From assembly GCF_051020955.1 (NCBI RefSeq), contig NC_135022.1, positions 9,512,463 through 9,576,462 on the forward strand: a stretch of 64,000 bases of DNA, given 5' to 3'. Below the pieces are notes generated by a model. That model was not told the origin of the DNA, did not search any database, and saw only the letters and a list, made by a program, of their open reading frames with translations. Positions 1 through 12,599 of this stretch are shown here, in pieces (the stretch's first letter is position 1; each line of letters begins with the position of its first letter). A program made the position numbers and the translations under genes. Source of the stretch: Megalopta genalis. Taxonomy: Eukaryota > Arthropoda > Insecta > Hymenoptera > Halictidae.

Positions 1-84
1 TATTTTTTTATATAGTTAATATAAAATATTATATATATAATATTATATAATAATAATAATATATTATAATATATAATAATATAA

Positions 85-140
<56 letters not shown>

Positions 141-3030
141 TTTATAAGAAATTTTTCTAGATAAATCGTCTCAATAACGTAGCAATTTTGAAGTGCATAA
201 GAAGTGCACCAGCGCCCGACACATGACACGTGTTTCCTAAATCGAGACCTGTACACTTCTCTTCGTTTAAAACACCGTTTCTTTGATCGTGTGTCGCCAT
301 TTTTTTCTTTAAGCTTAAATTTAAAAAGAGACTATAGTCTGGGTTTACAAAAATGTTAATAGCATTGATCTTCTTCAGAGTAATACCCCTCTGAATTGGT
401 GCAGCTTTCTCATCCCCATCATGTCTTAAGAAATTTCTGGGGGACTGTATCGAGTTAAGCAGCTGTTGCAATTCATTTTTCATTTCTTCTATGAGCTTCA
501 TTTTTGAAAAAAAAGTAAAAGTTAACAGATTTAGCTTCGCGTGACTTCTTTTTATTTTCAAAAATGAGATTCAAGCAACGTGTTATCGTTACGTGACCGA
601 TGGATTCATAAGCATCTGGAAATCGTATTCTGTCGATTATCTGCGGGATATCCGATGGATTTTACGAATACCAATGACATTTCGATAATTATTTATTTGT
701 TCGAATGTGGGAAATTAATGTCATTGCTTGGATTTCTAATATTCCTTGGCATGTGGAAAATAGAAAAAGTGTTTCAAACTCATTCGAACCGTTCACCCGA
801 CTTTTTCGCTTAACACTTTGTGATGATGACGAACCGATATAGGGTGAGAGATATCGATGAAAAATAGTGTGGGTGACTTCGGCAACACCAATCCGATACG
901 ATGAAGGTTCACTAACCCGTAAAGTATACCTTATAAAGGTAATTCGACCGTGCGTAGGATCAATCTTCTTTCAGAAAAAGGTGTTCAAAATGCGATGGAC
1001 TTGAACCCCCCTGGTCCAATATTTGAAAATTTGATACCCCTCTCATGCGTATTTTAGCACTTATTAATATTTATCACGTAGATCATCGTGTAGCTCATAT
1101 TCGTCTTCATAGTTAATTAATTTTTATACACAGGTGTCGGGTGAAACAAATTTGTTCAAGTTATTTTCGATTCGAGAAAATTAGAAAATACAAATGTAAC
1201 AAATCTTTTGCTCTAGTTTCGGTAATAAACTTGTCGGACTATATTCAAAACGGACTATGAAGCAACCTATTTGTGACTTACATCAGTTAGAAGACAAATT
1301 CAAAGAAATTACGGTTGACCTTTTTATGCAAAGAGAAACATTTTAATTATAATTTGAACTACAATAAGTAAAATTACTTTTCAGATCGTTTTGAACTATT
1401 AATGCTTGTTTATATAAAACAGCAACGATTCAATGACATTGTATTGTATTTGTCAATTAAGAATTCCAATTAAACGCAAAACAAAATTTTTAGCCAAATT
1501 GAGATACAGTTGTTCAATGGTACATTCACAGAACAGTTATAACACGTCATCGATTATTCGTGGAAGCGAAATTCGTGTCAATGCGGACGGCTATTGAATA
1601 TCCCGGTTATGTGTAATATGGAACCTACAATTCCCTAATATCCGGAAACCAATTGGCAATTAGGAACTACAAAATGTCACAGGAAATTTCGCGTGAAAGC
1701 GCCGCGATAATTGCTCATATTCAATTTGACCGGCTAACGAGAGAATTATGAAACGTGGCGTGTCTGTTTCTTTGGTCATCCGTTTCTGAACAATTCGTAC
1801 GAAGACACAATGCCAGCTAATCACGATAAAATGGACCTCTGTATTCTCCATTTTAAATATCCCCGAACGTCTGGGAACCCAATGAATCTCCCACCCCCGT
1901 TGCACACCGTTTATTCATTTCGTTTGGAGATTTTATTTATGAGGAGGGAGATTTTATTTATGATTGCTGCCTTTCCAAATTTTTTGCTTTTTCTTTTAAC
2001 GGAATTAAGTTCACAGTTTAAAGAATTTTATGCGAGTAATAATAATCTGTTTAATCTGTTTCTTTTTTTTTAACATGGTTCACGCTAATGTCAAGAATAC
2101 TTCTGTTTCAATCCAATCATTTTTTTTCAACTATTCTTTACCATCTGACTATTTTTTATTTGCGCGTATTTCTGAATGACACTGTATATTATTGTTATCA
2201 CCATCATCATGTAATAGCAAAGTTCAATACGAATCCAACAATAACAGTAATATTATAACCTTCGCGCGACCTTGGGTACCAGTAACAATAACAACTGCAT
2301 GTGCATTTTACATTAGTCAGGAATGTGCTAGAACCAGTCAACACTGTGTCAAAGTTAATGGACGTCATCTGGAGTATTTACGAAATTAAATTATCTTCAT
2401 CGACCTTGCTATCATAGCTATTTCTTAATTATAATTGTTTCCATATATTTTTGATGCCCAAGATCACGTAATATAAATACACAGTTTAAAAGGACACGGA
2501 TGATCTTGCTAATTGAAAAAATTATCACAGAAATTATTTAATCTTTCACCGCGTGAATATTTTCTCTCTAAAATCTAATTATATTTTCGTGTTCAGATTT
2601 TGCCAAGATAAATATTTCTACACGATTTCTTCATGTATATTAATTATTAAACAAAACAATCGATAGTTAGAATGGAAAATATTTGTATGCCAAATAATCG
2701 AATATTTGAAATGAAAATATGCTTTGAACCTACAGTAAATTACGGTAAGATCGAACATCGTAGAAAATTTCGACGTAAATGTTAACCGTTCGTGAGATTA
2801 ATAAAACTAAAGAAAGAGATAGTTTACCTATTTGCAAGTGTTTTTCGATGATAACTTATTAGACGTACGGAACTAATTCTAGCTTACGAAAGACAAACAC
2901 TTTGAAACAATTCTGATCGCAAATAGTTCTGCGGTAAAAGCGGAATTTACCCTTCCACAACGAATGTACTCTACACAAACATCAAAGGGTTAATAGAAGG
3001 TGAAATACATACGTTTTGTTTGCTCTTTAG
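1..3030. other. AT-rich intergenic stretch, no gene seen
   Basis: The first 140 bases are almost pure A/T with a TA dinucleotide run (about 87-136). The rest is AT-rich with only short open frames (under 135 codons) that match no family I recognise and have no splice-like context. I see no RNA gene. It may be intergenic DNA or a large intron of a gene outside the window. Confidence 0.6.
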
Positions 3031-3039
3031 AAGGTGAAG

Positions 3040-3345
3040 GAGCACCGTCGCGATTCCTCGCTTAAAAAGTTACAGCGCGGTTCTAAAAAATCAAAGGTCG
3101 CGATTCTAAGAAAATCAAAGATCGCGGTCCTTAGATCGAAAGATCACGGCTTCGAGGTCGGTCGTCGCGGTGATAAAATAAAAGAAATCGCGATCCTAAA
3201 GTGAACGATCGCGATTCTAAAGTCAGCGGCCGCGGTTCCCTAGTTCGTAGATCACGGTTTGAAAATCAAAGAGACAACGCGGTCTTGTAATCGAGGATCG
3301 CGATTCTAAAATAACAAATCCACGGCCCGTAAATGAGAGATCGCG
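3040..3345. repeat. Degenerate short repeat rich in 'cgcgattctaaa'-like units
   Basis: A motif close to 'ATCGCGATTCTAAA' (variants GCGGTTC, GCGGTCC, CACGGTT) recurs roughly every 25-35 bases about ten times. Spacing is irregular, so this is a decayed tandem array or a clustered binding motif, not a fresh satellite. It directly precedes a GC-rich patch. Confidence 0.55.
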
Positions 3346-4215
3346 TGGTATAACGCGTGGTCCAGCGATCGCAAAGATCAACGTCAGGCGAACGAGACAC
3401 TCACCTTCGTCGTCGGGAGGGAGACACGGCCGTCTGTTCGTTTCTCAGATCAGTCGATCTTTTTCGCTCGGTTGCCCGTCGACGAGGATTCTCTCGGCTC
3501 TGGATCGTTTTCGCCGGAGCAGTCGGACATTGGTTTGCCCGTCGGGGTGATTGGGACGGAGTGCGTCGCGACGCCGGACGTCTCGCTACTCATTCAGCAA
3601 CCCCTACCCGACCGGTTCGTCTCGCCCCCGTCGACGACCCCTCCACTCGATGGGGAACAGCCAATCGCGGGTCTCTTCGACTTGCTCTTCTTGATTCTCT
3701 GGTCCGAGATTCCGTTGCTTCGGCTCCTCGTCTCTCTCCTTGTCGCTCGTCATCGAGATCGGATCGCTGTCATTGTGTGGTTATCGTCCTCGTCGGTGGT
3801 GCGTCCACGACGTCATCGAAATTCCGCGTTGAGAAACGTAACGTTTCGCGACATCTTCTTCTTCCCCTACTTTTTTTTCTTCGTCTTCTTCGCCTTCTCC
3901 TCCTTATTCATCTTTCTCTTCGTTCTTGACTGTCTTCTTATCGTTCTCCATCTTCTTCTGGCTCCGATTCGTATACCTCATAACGAATTATCTTGTCCCG
4001 AAACGTTGCTCGCATTGCATTCATTCGTTACAGGACGTGTACACGTGCACGTGTACACATGTTTAACGCTTTTGCAGTGTTTCGGATTTCTACGTTACAA
4101 CGCGGTATCAGACTCGTCCAACAAGACATCCAACTTTTTCAATCGCCGCTTCGGCGGAGTCAACATCGAATTTGCTTGCTCTTTTATTAACCGTTTGCGT
4201 ACCAGATGGTTCTGA
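3346..4215. other. GC/CpG-rich patch with open frames, coding not supported
   Basis: The + strand is open for 247 codons (3472-4215) and overlaps another 190-codon frame (3357-3929). Both predicted products are arginine/serine or leucine/phenylalanine runs with no domain. GC-rich DNA lacks stop codons by chance, so I do not call a gene. A promoter or 5' untranslated exon is possible. A perfect 22-bp palindrome lies at 4037-4058. Confidence 0.4.
4037..4058. repeat. Perfect 22-bp palindrome containing CACGTG
   Basis: The 22 bases read identically on both strands, centred between 4047 and 4048. They contain two overlapping ACGTG cores and flanking GTGTACAC arms. E-box (CACGTG) dyads of this kind can bind bHLH dimers, but no adjacent gene start is recognised, so function is conjecture. 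Confidence 0.6.
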
Positions 4216-4218
4216 AAA

Positions 4219-4534
4219 AACAGTATAAATAGCGCAATAGCGTACCTTCGATTATGTTTCGAAAAAAGCCGAAGAGCGCAATAGCGCTCCTTCGATTATT
4301 CGTCGAAAAAAGCCGAAGAGCGCAATAGCGCTCCTTCGATTATTCGTCGAAAAAAGCCGAAGAGCGCAATAGCGCTCCTTCGATTATGCGTCGAAAAAAG
4401 CCGAAGAGCGCAATAGCGCACCTTCGATTGTGTTTCGAAAAGCGCCGAAGGGCGCAATAGCGCTCCTTCGATTATGCGTCGAAAAGCGCCGAAGAGCGCA
4501 ATAGCGCTCCTTCGATTATGCGTCGAAAAAAGCC
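4219..4534. repeat. 44-bp tandem satellite, about 7 copies
   Basis: Units starting GCCGAAGAGCGCAATAGCGC repeat every 44 bases (starts at 4268, 4312, 4356, 4400 and on to about 4530). Units are nearly identical: ATTATTCGTCGAAAA alternates with ATTATGCGTCGAAAA and GTGTTTCG variants. Each unit holds two dyads, GAGCGCAATAGCGCTC and a CGAAGG/CCTTCG pair, so a single strand could fold into a row of hairpins. Confidence 0.9.
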
Positions 4535-5449
4535 GTGAAACATAAAATAAAACGTTACGAATGAAAAAATATATATACTATTAATTTAGAATAGGTAACA
4601 ACAAAATGCAAATTGGATTACTGACAGCGATGCGACGCGCGACGTATACACGCGTCTGAAAGACCGAGCACGTTTCGACAAATTTCGGGTGGGCCGTAAG
4701 TCGTCCGTTTCGGCCAAATGCCCTGGCTTTCCTCGACAGAAAATCTGAAGAGCGCAAAAGTGGCTCGTGGTACGCAAACGGTTAACAAATTCCTGCTATC
4801 TCTTTTTATCTTCATCCTATTTAAAAACACGAGATTCTGCGTAGCTAGATGTAGACTGTATCGACGTGTCACCAGATCCTGACGAAGCCTAGCTTAGCCA
4901 TTGCTTGCGAAACGTTGAGGTAACGATTCGATAAGGACACGGCTTACGCTCGAAATCCTCGACATTTTTTAAACTGTACGACCGCGTAAAATTAGTTCGT
5001 TAACACTTTAGTGGTCGCATGTCGCCAGGAGTCGGCAATATTTTTGAAGAATTGATTTAAAAAAAAAACTTTATGTAAATTCATGAAACAATTCAACATG
5101 TGCGAACATATGCATAAAACAAAAAATAACAAAACAACGACAACGATAACAATAGATTTAATACAACAAATTTAATATTTTTCCTTCGTGTGATAATTTT
5201 TAAAGCGATCCACCTACGTGTAACGGTACTTGGCAAGAACGATTACACCCTTCGTACACCCTTTTTTATTACCGATATTTTAACTTAATTGACGTTTTAT
5301 TTCTCCGGTTAATCTTCCAACTGGATCGGGACGAACGACGTCGTGGTAATTTAATGTCCGAATGGCACAATTTATTAAATAGAAAGAAAGTGTTTTCGTA
5401 CATTTTTTTGTTTTTTTTCCAATAATCTTCGGCGGCAGCACCGCACATA

Positions 5450-5688
5450 CGAGCCGTTTATTTTGAAACTGGCACAAGTCACTTTACCGTAATGAAAAGT
5501 GGTGATTTTTTAATGTTTATACGAAATTATTTATACCGAGAAAAATATCAGTATCCTGAGATAACGAATACAAGTAAATCCTCTCGAAAGTTAGCATCCA
5601 TATTTTGAAACGTGTTAAAACGCAAACCCTTGAATATATCGACTTAAAAACAAAGTGACTTTATGCCACTTTCAAAATAAACGGCTCA
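5450..5688. mobile_element. MITE family A (GAGCCGTTTATTTTGAAA ends), copy 1
   Basis: A 239-bp element bounded by TA. The left end GAGCCGTTTATTTTGAAA is the inverse of the right end TTTCAAAATAAACGGCTC. Further copies lie at 10951-11193 and 62697-63187, and right-end fragments at about 9150-9195 and 13390-13436. There is no coding capacity. The length, terminal inverted repeats and TA target suggest a Tc1/mariner-type non-autonomous element. Confidence 0.8.
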
Positions 5689-5885
5689 TACGTCGTGCGA
5701 TCGGCCATTAAAGTGTTAACGATTATGCCGATGCTTCGACGCGCCGAGTCTATAGTTCCTGTCCAATCTAAATGTAGCGTAAAGCCATAAAACTGATATC
5801 ACAGGGTTAATGTTTTGATTTAATCGTTTAATCAATCTCTGACTTAATATTTCGACTGCGAAACTATTTGATGTACCTGGTACCA

Positions 5886-6310
5886 CTACCGTCCGACCAT
5901 CTGTCTATGCCGACGAGCGCAAAGAGATTGCTTCGATATTGCAACGCGGCTGCGAAAATGGCCTAATTTATGCCACCCTCTCGAGCGCGCATCGGCTTCC
6001 TTCGCTACGAGGTCCCGCGACGACGAAAAAGTTGCGCGATCGCCCCGAACTTTCATTCCGAATTTCCTCCCGGATTTTCTCCCGATCGTCCTAAACGCGT
6101 TCCATTTTTCTCGGACACTGGCGAGGCTCCTCCGATCGCGAAGCATAAGCGATCCCGATGAATCAGAGTCATACACGAATGCTCCGCGACCCGCGCGCTG
6201 ACCACGCGTTCTTCTCTTCGTTCGAATGCCAGGCATATTTCCGTCGATATATTTATTGTAAGCCGCGAGGGACACGGTCGATTACAAAATAAACATATTG
6301 TCACCCAAGG
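5886..6310. other. GC-richer patch, no supported gene
   Basis: The minus strand is open for 129 codons (5886-6275), but overlapping frames on both strands are equally open. The predicted product is basic and of low information, with no domain I recognise. It could be an untranslated exon or promoter. I do not call a gene. Confidence 0.35.
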
Positions 6311-6492
6311 TGGCTCGTGTTTCAGCTCGCGAGAGCTCGCTGCGAGCGTTCTTCTAGGAGAATTAAGGTCGTCGCCCGTCTAACACACCTGAGAACGACA
6401 TTAGTAAGCACATTCGGAAAAATAATTCGCGAGGTAACAGGCCATTTGGCGCGATCGGGCGAAGTTCGAAGCATCGAGCTTCGGAACTTTAA

Positions 6493-6965
6493 CCCCTTAA
6501 CTTGTACGCTCGAGTTAATTCGAGCGCGCCGAACAGGCCAAACTGTGCACACTCGAGACAATTCGAGCGGCGTTGTATTTTATGCTGCTATAATTCTTCA
6601 CACCCGAATATAATCGAGAATTGAAAATAACAATGTGAAAGCAAAGAAAAAAAATCGTTTTATTGATATTTATCATTTACATGGGATTGTAAGCTGTATA
6701 ACACTTATTTATTCAAGAATAAAATATAGCCTTTCTCCATGGAACAAAAGCGCGGTATATCAAAATTCTCCACCAAAAGAAAAGTTGAATCAGGGGCGGT
6801 AACAAATGGAAACCTTCGAGGATGTGGATTTGGTTGGATATTGCTTATCTACTTCCAATCAACGGCTATATCTTCTTCTGAACTATCTTCGTACAATTTT
6901 TTACATAAAAAATATTGATTCCTTTTGGCCGGTTTTCTTTAAAAAAAAAACTGTGCGTTAAGGGG
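6493..6965. mobile_element. TTAA-flanked MITE-like element
   Basis: The ends CCCCTTAAC... and ...GTTAAGGGG are inverted repeats, each bordered by TTAA (6489-6492 and 6966-6969). TTAA target duplication is characteristic of piggyBac-type transposases. The interior (about 470 bp) has no transposase-like frame, so it would be non-autonomous. Confidence 0.6.
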
Positions 6966-7726
6966 TTAAGGGGAGGTTCTGGTCTGGCAGGCAGGCTTGA
7001 AAGCTGGTATTTAACGCTAGATTTACGGAGCACAAAAAACGGCTGTTCTATATATTGGTTTATGAAAGTAACGATAAGACATTTATTCTGATTTTTAACA
7101 AGCGTTATTTTGCAACATTTTATACATAATTATTGGGGATCAATTATTAAATTAATTATTCACAATGAAATATTAAATATACAAATTCAGAAGAATTAAA
7201 TATACAAAATTACATGAAAAAAGAACGGTCAGTTTTTATCTGTGGAAAAGGTGAGGTCAAAGATATATTGCAAGATTCGATAAAAATATGTGAGATAAAG
7301 TTGCTGCATAGAAATTAGATTTAGTTACAACAGCCGCGAAGTGGACGAAAGCATTCTTCGTGCAAGGGTTAATGTAAGTCCAAAAGTGTTATGCTACGCA
7401 AGAAATGACTATATATTTTTAGAAATTTGTAGGCTGCGTCGAGTCGATGGTTCGACAGTTTGTCCCTCGGCATATTCGGATGCGCGTTCGGGTCAGGTCG
7501 CCGATTGTGCTTCGCGAAAATGATAAATCGCTGCCTTTATCGGTGCTTTATTGTTCGTTCGTCGCAAAGAGAAACGCATGCGGACATCATCGAGCGGGAC
7601 AAGTGGCGCGCTGAGAATTCGGTCAGACGCAACAAGTAGTTCGAGCACATGTAGTCCATGATCGAGCCTCTCGGCACCGCTTCGTGATCGTGGATCGCGC
7701 GCGTGTTCCCCGATCGATCCCGACTA

Positions 7727-7951
7727 CAGTAAATTCTCCCTAATTCGCGCTCGGATTGCGCACAAAAAAGTGGACTATTTGGGAAGAGAAGACACGATTA
7801 TTCGAGCCGTGCGACTCGTTTTTTTATAGTTACCGATTGTTGACGATCCGAAAAACGAGCCGCGAGGCTCGAATAATCGTCGTATTTCCTCTTCAAAAAA
7901 TTGTCCATTTTTTTCTGGAAAATCTGAGCGTTCATTCGGGAGAATTTACTG
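7727..7951. mobile_element. MITE family B (CAGTAAATTCTCCC ends), copy 1
   Basis: A 225-bp element with ends CAGTAAATTCTCCC and GGGAGAATTTACTG, flanked by TA on both sides. The interior is an imperfect hairpin (AAAAAAGTGGAC... with ...GTCCATTTTTT, and TTATTCGAGCC... with ...GGCTCGAATAA). Related copies are at 44694-44851, 54695-54916 and a left-truncated one at about 54480-54653. Confidence 0.85.
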
Positions 7952-8489
7952 TACTTCGCGCGATGACGATCGTCTACACAATCGCCGGTCAGCTTGGAAA
8001 AACGCGTCGTCCGGAAAGAACTCGCGGAATTTCGAGAAGAATTCGTGACCGTGTGGGAGGCCGATGACGAATTGAAGGAAAAGTTGAGGAACGGCGTTGC
8101 CATTCTCATTAACGCTAAATTTATCGTGACAGTTCGAAATGATCGGTTTTATATATTCGATTTTAAAATCGTCGAAACCGCGAAGACCCCTTCGTTGGAA
8201 ATGATCGAACAAATTTCTAAATTTAAGCGAACGTTCTAATAAAAATGACAATGAAGTCTGAACAAGTTCGGTCTTGACATTCTTATAAAGCAACGTGTGT
8301 TAGTTACTTTTAGAGCTCGATATAGAGATTTCGGTGTTGACGTTATGCTTGTGGAACACCAAGAGCAGCTGTTCGATATTTATTAACATTTTTGTAGATT
8401 TCTATCGTAACATGGACCGTTGAAAGTGGTACAAATCCATTTTCTGTTGTTGCGAGCAAATTAAGGGTTAGCATATATGTCAATTAACA

Positions 8490-8950
8490 AAATATAGGGT
8501 AATTATGTCGCAGGTTTTAATGTTCAAATTTTGTCAGTATATTCTATGGCACAAAGTAAGAAAGAAATGTTATGTAAACATAGGTCGTATAGAGCTTTAT
8601 GAAGAAGTTACAACAAAAATTCAGAATAGGAATAGTAATCAGCTAGAAAAAAAAAAAAATAAAAACAAATCTTCGATCGATGTCAATCATGTATTGTCAA
8701 CAACGGTTATTAATAGATTTAGAAATGTATTAATAAACACAGCTTACATAAACACACGGCATGTGCTGATCTATTCGAGCCAATGCTCGCAGTAACAGCA
8801 AGTTGATTACTATTCCTATTCTGAATTTTTGTTGTAACTTCTTAATAAAGGCTCTATATGACCTCTATTTACGTAACATTTTTTTCTTACTTCGTGCCAT
8901 AGAATACACTGACAAAGTCTGAACATTAAAACCTGGGACACTCTGTATAC
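8490..8950. mobile_element. MITE family C (hairpin, 'GGCACAAAGTAAG'), copy 1
   Basis: The element begins with ...AGGTTTTAATGTTCAAA and ends with its inverse ...TTTGAACATTAAAACCT-like sequence. Both arms carry TTCTATGGCACAAAGTAAG, so the whole is a long imperfect hairpin. Homologous copies are at 9985-10385 and 38309-38713. It encodes nothing convincing. Confidence 0.8.
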
Positions 8951-9984
8951 ATTTCTTTTAGGCGAATTTAACTAAAATAATGTATATTTACGGGTTGCAA
9001 TAATCAATGGCTACGCAATTTCTTTTCTCGACCAATTTTAAATTGAACAAAAAGCATTGGCATTTTTTAAGATACTAAATTTTAACTAGTTATAAATAAA
9101 AAGTTTTTTTCACTAAATTAAGCATAAATTACGCGATATCACATTTTTTCTTTTTTAAATGGACTTAACACCATTTTCAAAATAAACGGTCCAACGAAAC
9201 GCTGTTGAATAAATTCCCGTTCTCGCGAGGTCGCAGATTTGCTATAAACGAGCCACATCCAATAGAAAATGTTTCTTTATCTGTTTGCTTGCTTAGGATT
9301 AAATTCGTTTCATCTAAGTAATTTTTACTGTAGACATAATTATTTAATTACTTAATTATTGGAAGCATAAAGATCAACGTGAAAGTGTAGGCGAAAGTTG
9401 AACTATTTCAAGCTGTAACTCCGGATGCATCGAACCATTAAATATATGTAGAATGAATTGTTAACTGTTTGCGTAAGGCGCAATATTTGCATTTCTGTTG
9501 TGACAATGATAACGACGATAACGACAATAATTATATCGATAAGTTTTGAGTAAATAGCAACCCTCTTTTTACATTTTACGATTCTGTTTTTAGTAAATGG
9601 TAATTGTGAGACTTTGTCGGTTCCATTATTGTTAATGTTTTATGGAAAGTAGAACCACGGAAATGATGATCCTTTGAACAGGTATACGAGTGGCTGTTTG
9701 AGGTGCCTGGTTTGGCTAGGCGGAACCTTGCGATCGCTATGACTAAAACTACGCACATCTGATCCGTGACCCTGCTATAAATAAACTTTCTACATTTTGC
9801 GTGTACTTAAATTATCTTTCATAGATAGTCCCTTGAAATCTTGGTTTTCATAACTTTCTCATCGGTACACCGCAAACACTAAGCGAACCGAAACTTTTGC
9901 AAATAAACAGAATTTTTCGATATCACACACAAAATTGTTACTACTTAATTAATTAGATTTTATTCTATAATAATCTCGGATATA

Positions 9985-10385
9985 CAGGGTGCCCCGGTTT
10001 TGATGTTCAAACTTTGTCGGTATATTCTATGGCACAAAGTAAGAAAAAAATGTTATGCAAACATAGGTCATATAGAGCTTTATTAAGAAGTTGTAACAAA
10101 AATTAATAAAAAATTAATTTTTTTGTCAATCGTGTATTGTCAACAACGGTAGACATTTCAAAATGTATTAATAAACACAGCTTACATAATCGCACGGCAT
10201 GTGCTGATCTATTCAAGCCAAATGCTCGCAGTAACAGCGAGTTGATTACTATTCCTATTCTGAATTTTTGTTATAACTTCTTAATGTGAAGCTCTATATG
10301 ACCTATGTTTACGTAACATTTTTTTCTTACTTTGTGCCACAGAATACACCGACAAAGTTTGATCATTAAAACCTGGGTCACCCTG
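9985..10385. mobile_element. MITE family C, copy 2
   Basis: A 401-bp copy with ends CAGGGTGCCCCGG and its near inverse CCCTG, next to TA. The arms share GGCACAAAGTAAGAAAAAAA and ATATAGAGCTTTATTAAGAA with copies 1 and 3. There is no open transposase frame. Confidence 0.85.
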
Positions 10386-10458
10386 TGTAGTAATTACCAT
10401 CCATTTCTTTTTACATTCCGTTCACTTAATTTTATCTTCAACTGAAGGTATAGATGTA

Positions 10459-10600
10459 CAGTGGCCCACAAAAGTGTTCCTACATCTCTTAAAACTGAAT
10501 AATTTTTTCGAAACTGAACTAAACGACTTGAGTTTTTTTTATAGATGATAGAGGGACTAGTCTACTAGACGATGACTGAAATGCTTTTTTTTTTTAATTC
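10459..10600. mobile_element. End of MITE family D (CAGTGGCCCACAAAAGTG)
   Basis: CAGTGGCCCACAAAAGTGTT begins just after a TA, and the next ~130 bases (including TAGTCTACTAGACGATGA) match the reverse complement of 16200-16359. I cannot place the other end of this copy with certainty. Confidence 0.65.
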
Positions 10601-10950
10601 TGTTATTACTTGGAACGACGAAACGACATATACCACAGTTATTTAAAATTTGAAACGAAACACGATTTCCGAGGACTTAATCATGCTTATCGATGACGAA
10701 AATTAAATTGAACCGATGTATTTTCATACAAATTACTTATACTTATGTTTCAAAATGTGCCAATTATTTTTGTGTTTTATGAATATTAAAATAAAAAATA
10801 CTTAAATCAAACTTTTACATTAAATATGTTCACAGTACAAATTATTATTATATATGTAATTTATTCAACAATTTTAATAAATCACTGTCCTTTCAAAACG
10901 TCACTTCGGTAAAATACGTTGGACAAAATTAACATATGTCAGTCATTTTT

Positions 10951-11193
10951 CTAAACTATTTATTTTGATAGTGGCTCAAGTCACTTTACCGTAATGAAAA
11001 GTGATGATTTTTTAAATGTTTATACGAAATTATTTATACCGAGAAAAATATCAGTATCCCGAGACAACAAATACAAGTAAATCTTCTCGAAAGTTAGCAT
11101 CCATATTTTTAAACGTGTTAAAAAACGCGAACCCTTAAATATCTCGACTTAAAAACAAAGTGACTTATGCCACTTTCAAAATAAACGGCTCAT
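10951..11193. mobile_element. MITE family A, copy 2
   Basis: About 243 bp closely matching 5450-5688 over its whole length, including TTTATACCGAGAAAAATATC and the right terminus TTTCAAAATAAACGGCTCAT. The left terminus is slightly degraded (TTTATTTTGATAGTGG). Confidence 0.8.
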
Positions 11194-11199
11194 ATGTGG

Positions 11200-12290
11200 G
11201 TTACTCTTTGCGAATGTCGATAATTCATTGAGAAAGAGACCGGGTCCAAATGCGTAGAAGGCTTTAGGAGTTTTTGGTAGGCCGTCGCGGGAGGAGTCAC
11301 GCGTCTCTTTTGTCGTGTTTCGAGTTTCGCGTTTCCAAAAGCGACGGAAAGTGACGGGATAGATGGGTGACGGCGTGGGCGATCGCGAAACAGCCGGGAA
11401 AATTGATGGTTGTGTTCCGAGGTCGCGTGCCTTTCCCAGATAGAACCGCTCTCTTACCGATGCATCTCGAAGAATATTTTTGGCCGCAAGATGATCCCCG
11501 CGATGCATCGCTCCGATAACAATCAATTCAATTTTTTCGGAACAGCTGTTACTTTCTCTTCACGCTTTTTCTTCTTCCTCTGTTCCTCTTCTGCTCTTTT
11601 CTTTTTCGTTCCTTTTATTCCGAAATTATCGAGCCAATCCATTGCGTTTCCTGAGCAAACCGGTGACGGTGAACGAGCGCGACCCCCTGAAAACATTTTA
11701 ACGGACGTAAAAGCGTTCGAGAACTTGATTTTCGTTCGTTAGCATTTGAAGGAAATAAACGAAGCCCCCGTCATTATTACGTAAAATTTCGTTCGGGGCA
11801 TCGGATATTTTGCGCTCGCGATAATTTCTTCGTGGTTTACGTTTCGCATTCGTAATCATTTCGAACGAAACGTCGTTGCAGAATCGACAACGTTTTTTCC
11901 GTATCGGCGCGGCTAGAAATGTTTCCGATCGAATCTTGTTATTCTAACGGCGATCTAAATTGGTAGAAAAACTCTGGAGAATTTATTCTTCCTCGTGGAA
12001 ACAAATCGAACGAAAATTGTACCGCATCAACGGAGAAAGTCATGGTGTTATTCCAGTCCGGAATAAATTAACGAAAACATCGTGAAATTTTCCGCGAGTA
12101 TAGACTTGAAAAATCCAACGACTTTGGCAATGTTCGTCAATGCGTGTCACCGCTGAAATCTTGCAAATGTTTCGAACATTATCCTGAGACAATAAAATCG
12201 TTGAATATTCAAAAGTTAGATCGCCGATGAAGGGACAATTTCAATGAAACATTTCAATGTTCCGGATGGCTACGTTGAAAGGCTAGAGCT
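11200..12290. other. Intergenic, no gene seen
   Basis: Opposite strands carry overlapping open frames of 110-116 codons (11176-11742) with no domain or splice context. The rest is unremarkable. I see no promoter or RNA gene I can defend. Confidence 0.4.
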
Positions 12291-12294
12291 AAAG

Positions 12295-12598
12295 ATTCCT
12301 GAAGCGATTCGAAGTAACTCTTTCCATAGCGAAAATGCAATCCGTGGCTTCGTTTACGAGTTATTAACGAAAAACACTGACCAATGAGAGATCGCGTATG
12401 GCTGACGCCCCGCCCTCGCGACCACTGCCACTGTGCGTCAGACGGCCGGCGCGACGCGGCATTGGCCGCAAGGGCGGAGCGTCGCCGGCCACACTAGCTC
12501 TCCGATTGGTCAGCGTTTTTCGTTAATAACTCGTAAACGAAGCTGCGGATTGCATTTTCGCTAAGGAAAAAGTTACTTCAAATCACCTCAAGAATCTC
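12295..12598. mobile_element. Long inverted repeat (about 100-bp arms), MITE-like
   Basis: The left arm (about 12297-12395) contains GCGAAAATGCAATCCG and TTATTAACGAAAAACACTGA. The right arm (about 12500-12595) carries the inverses TCAGCGTTTTTCGTTAATAA and CGGATTGCATTTTCGC. The loop is GC-rich (CGCCGGCC type). This is an imperfect palindrome consistent with a foldback or MITE element. Confidence 0.75.
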
Positions 12599-12599
12599 T

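Noticed and set aside
3357..4215. Frames of 190 and 247 codons
   Set aside because: They overlap each other in different frames and have low-information products and no recognisable family.
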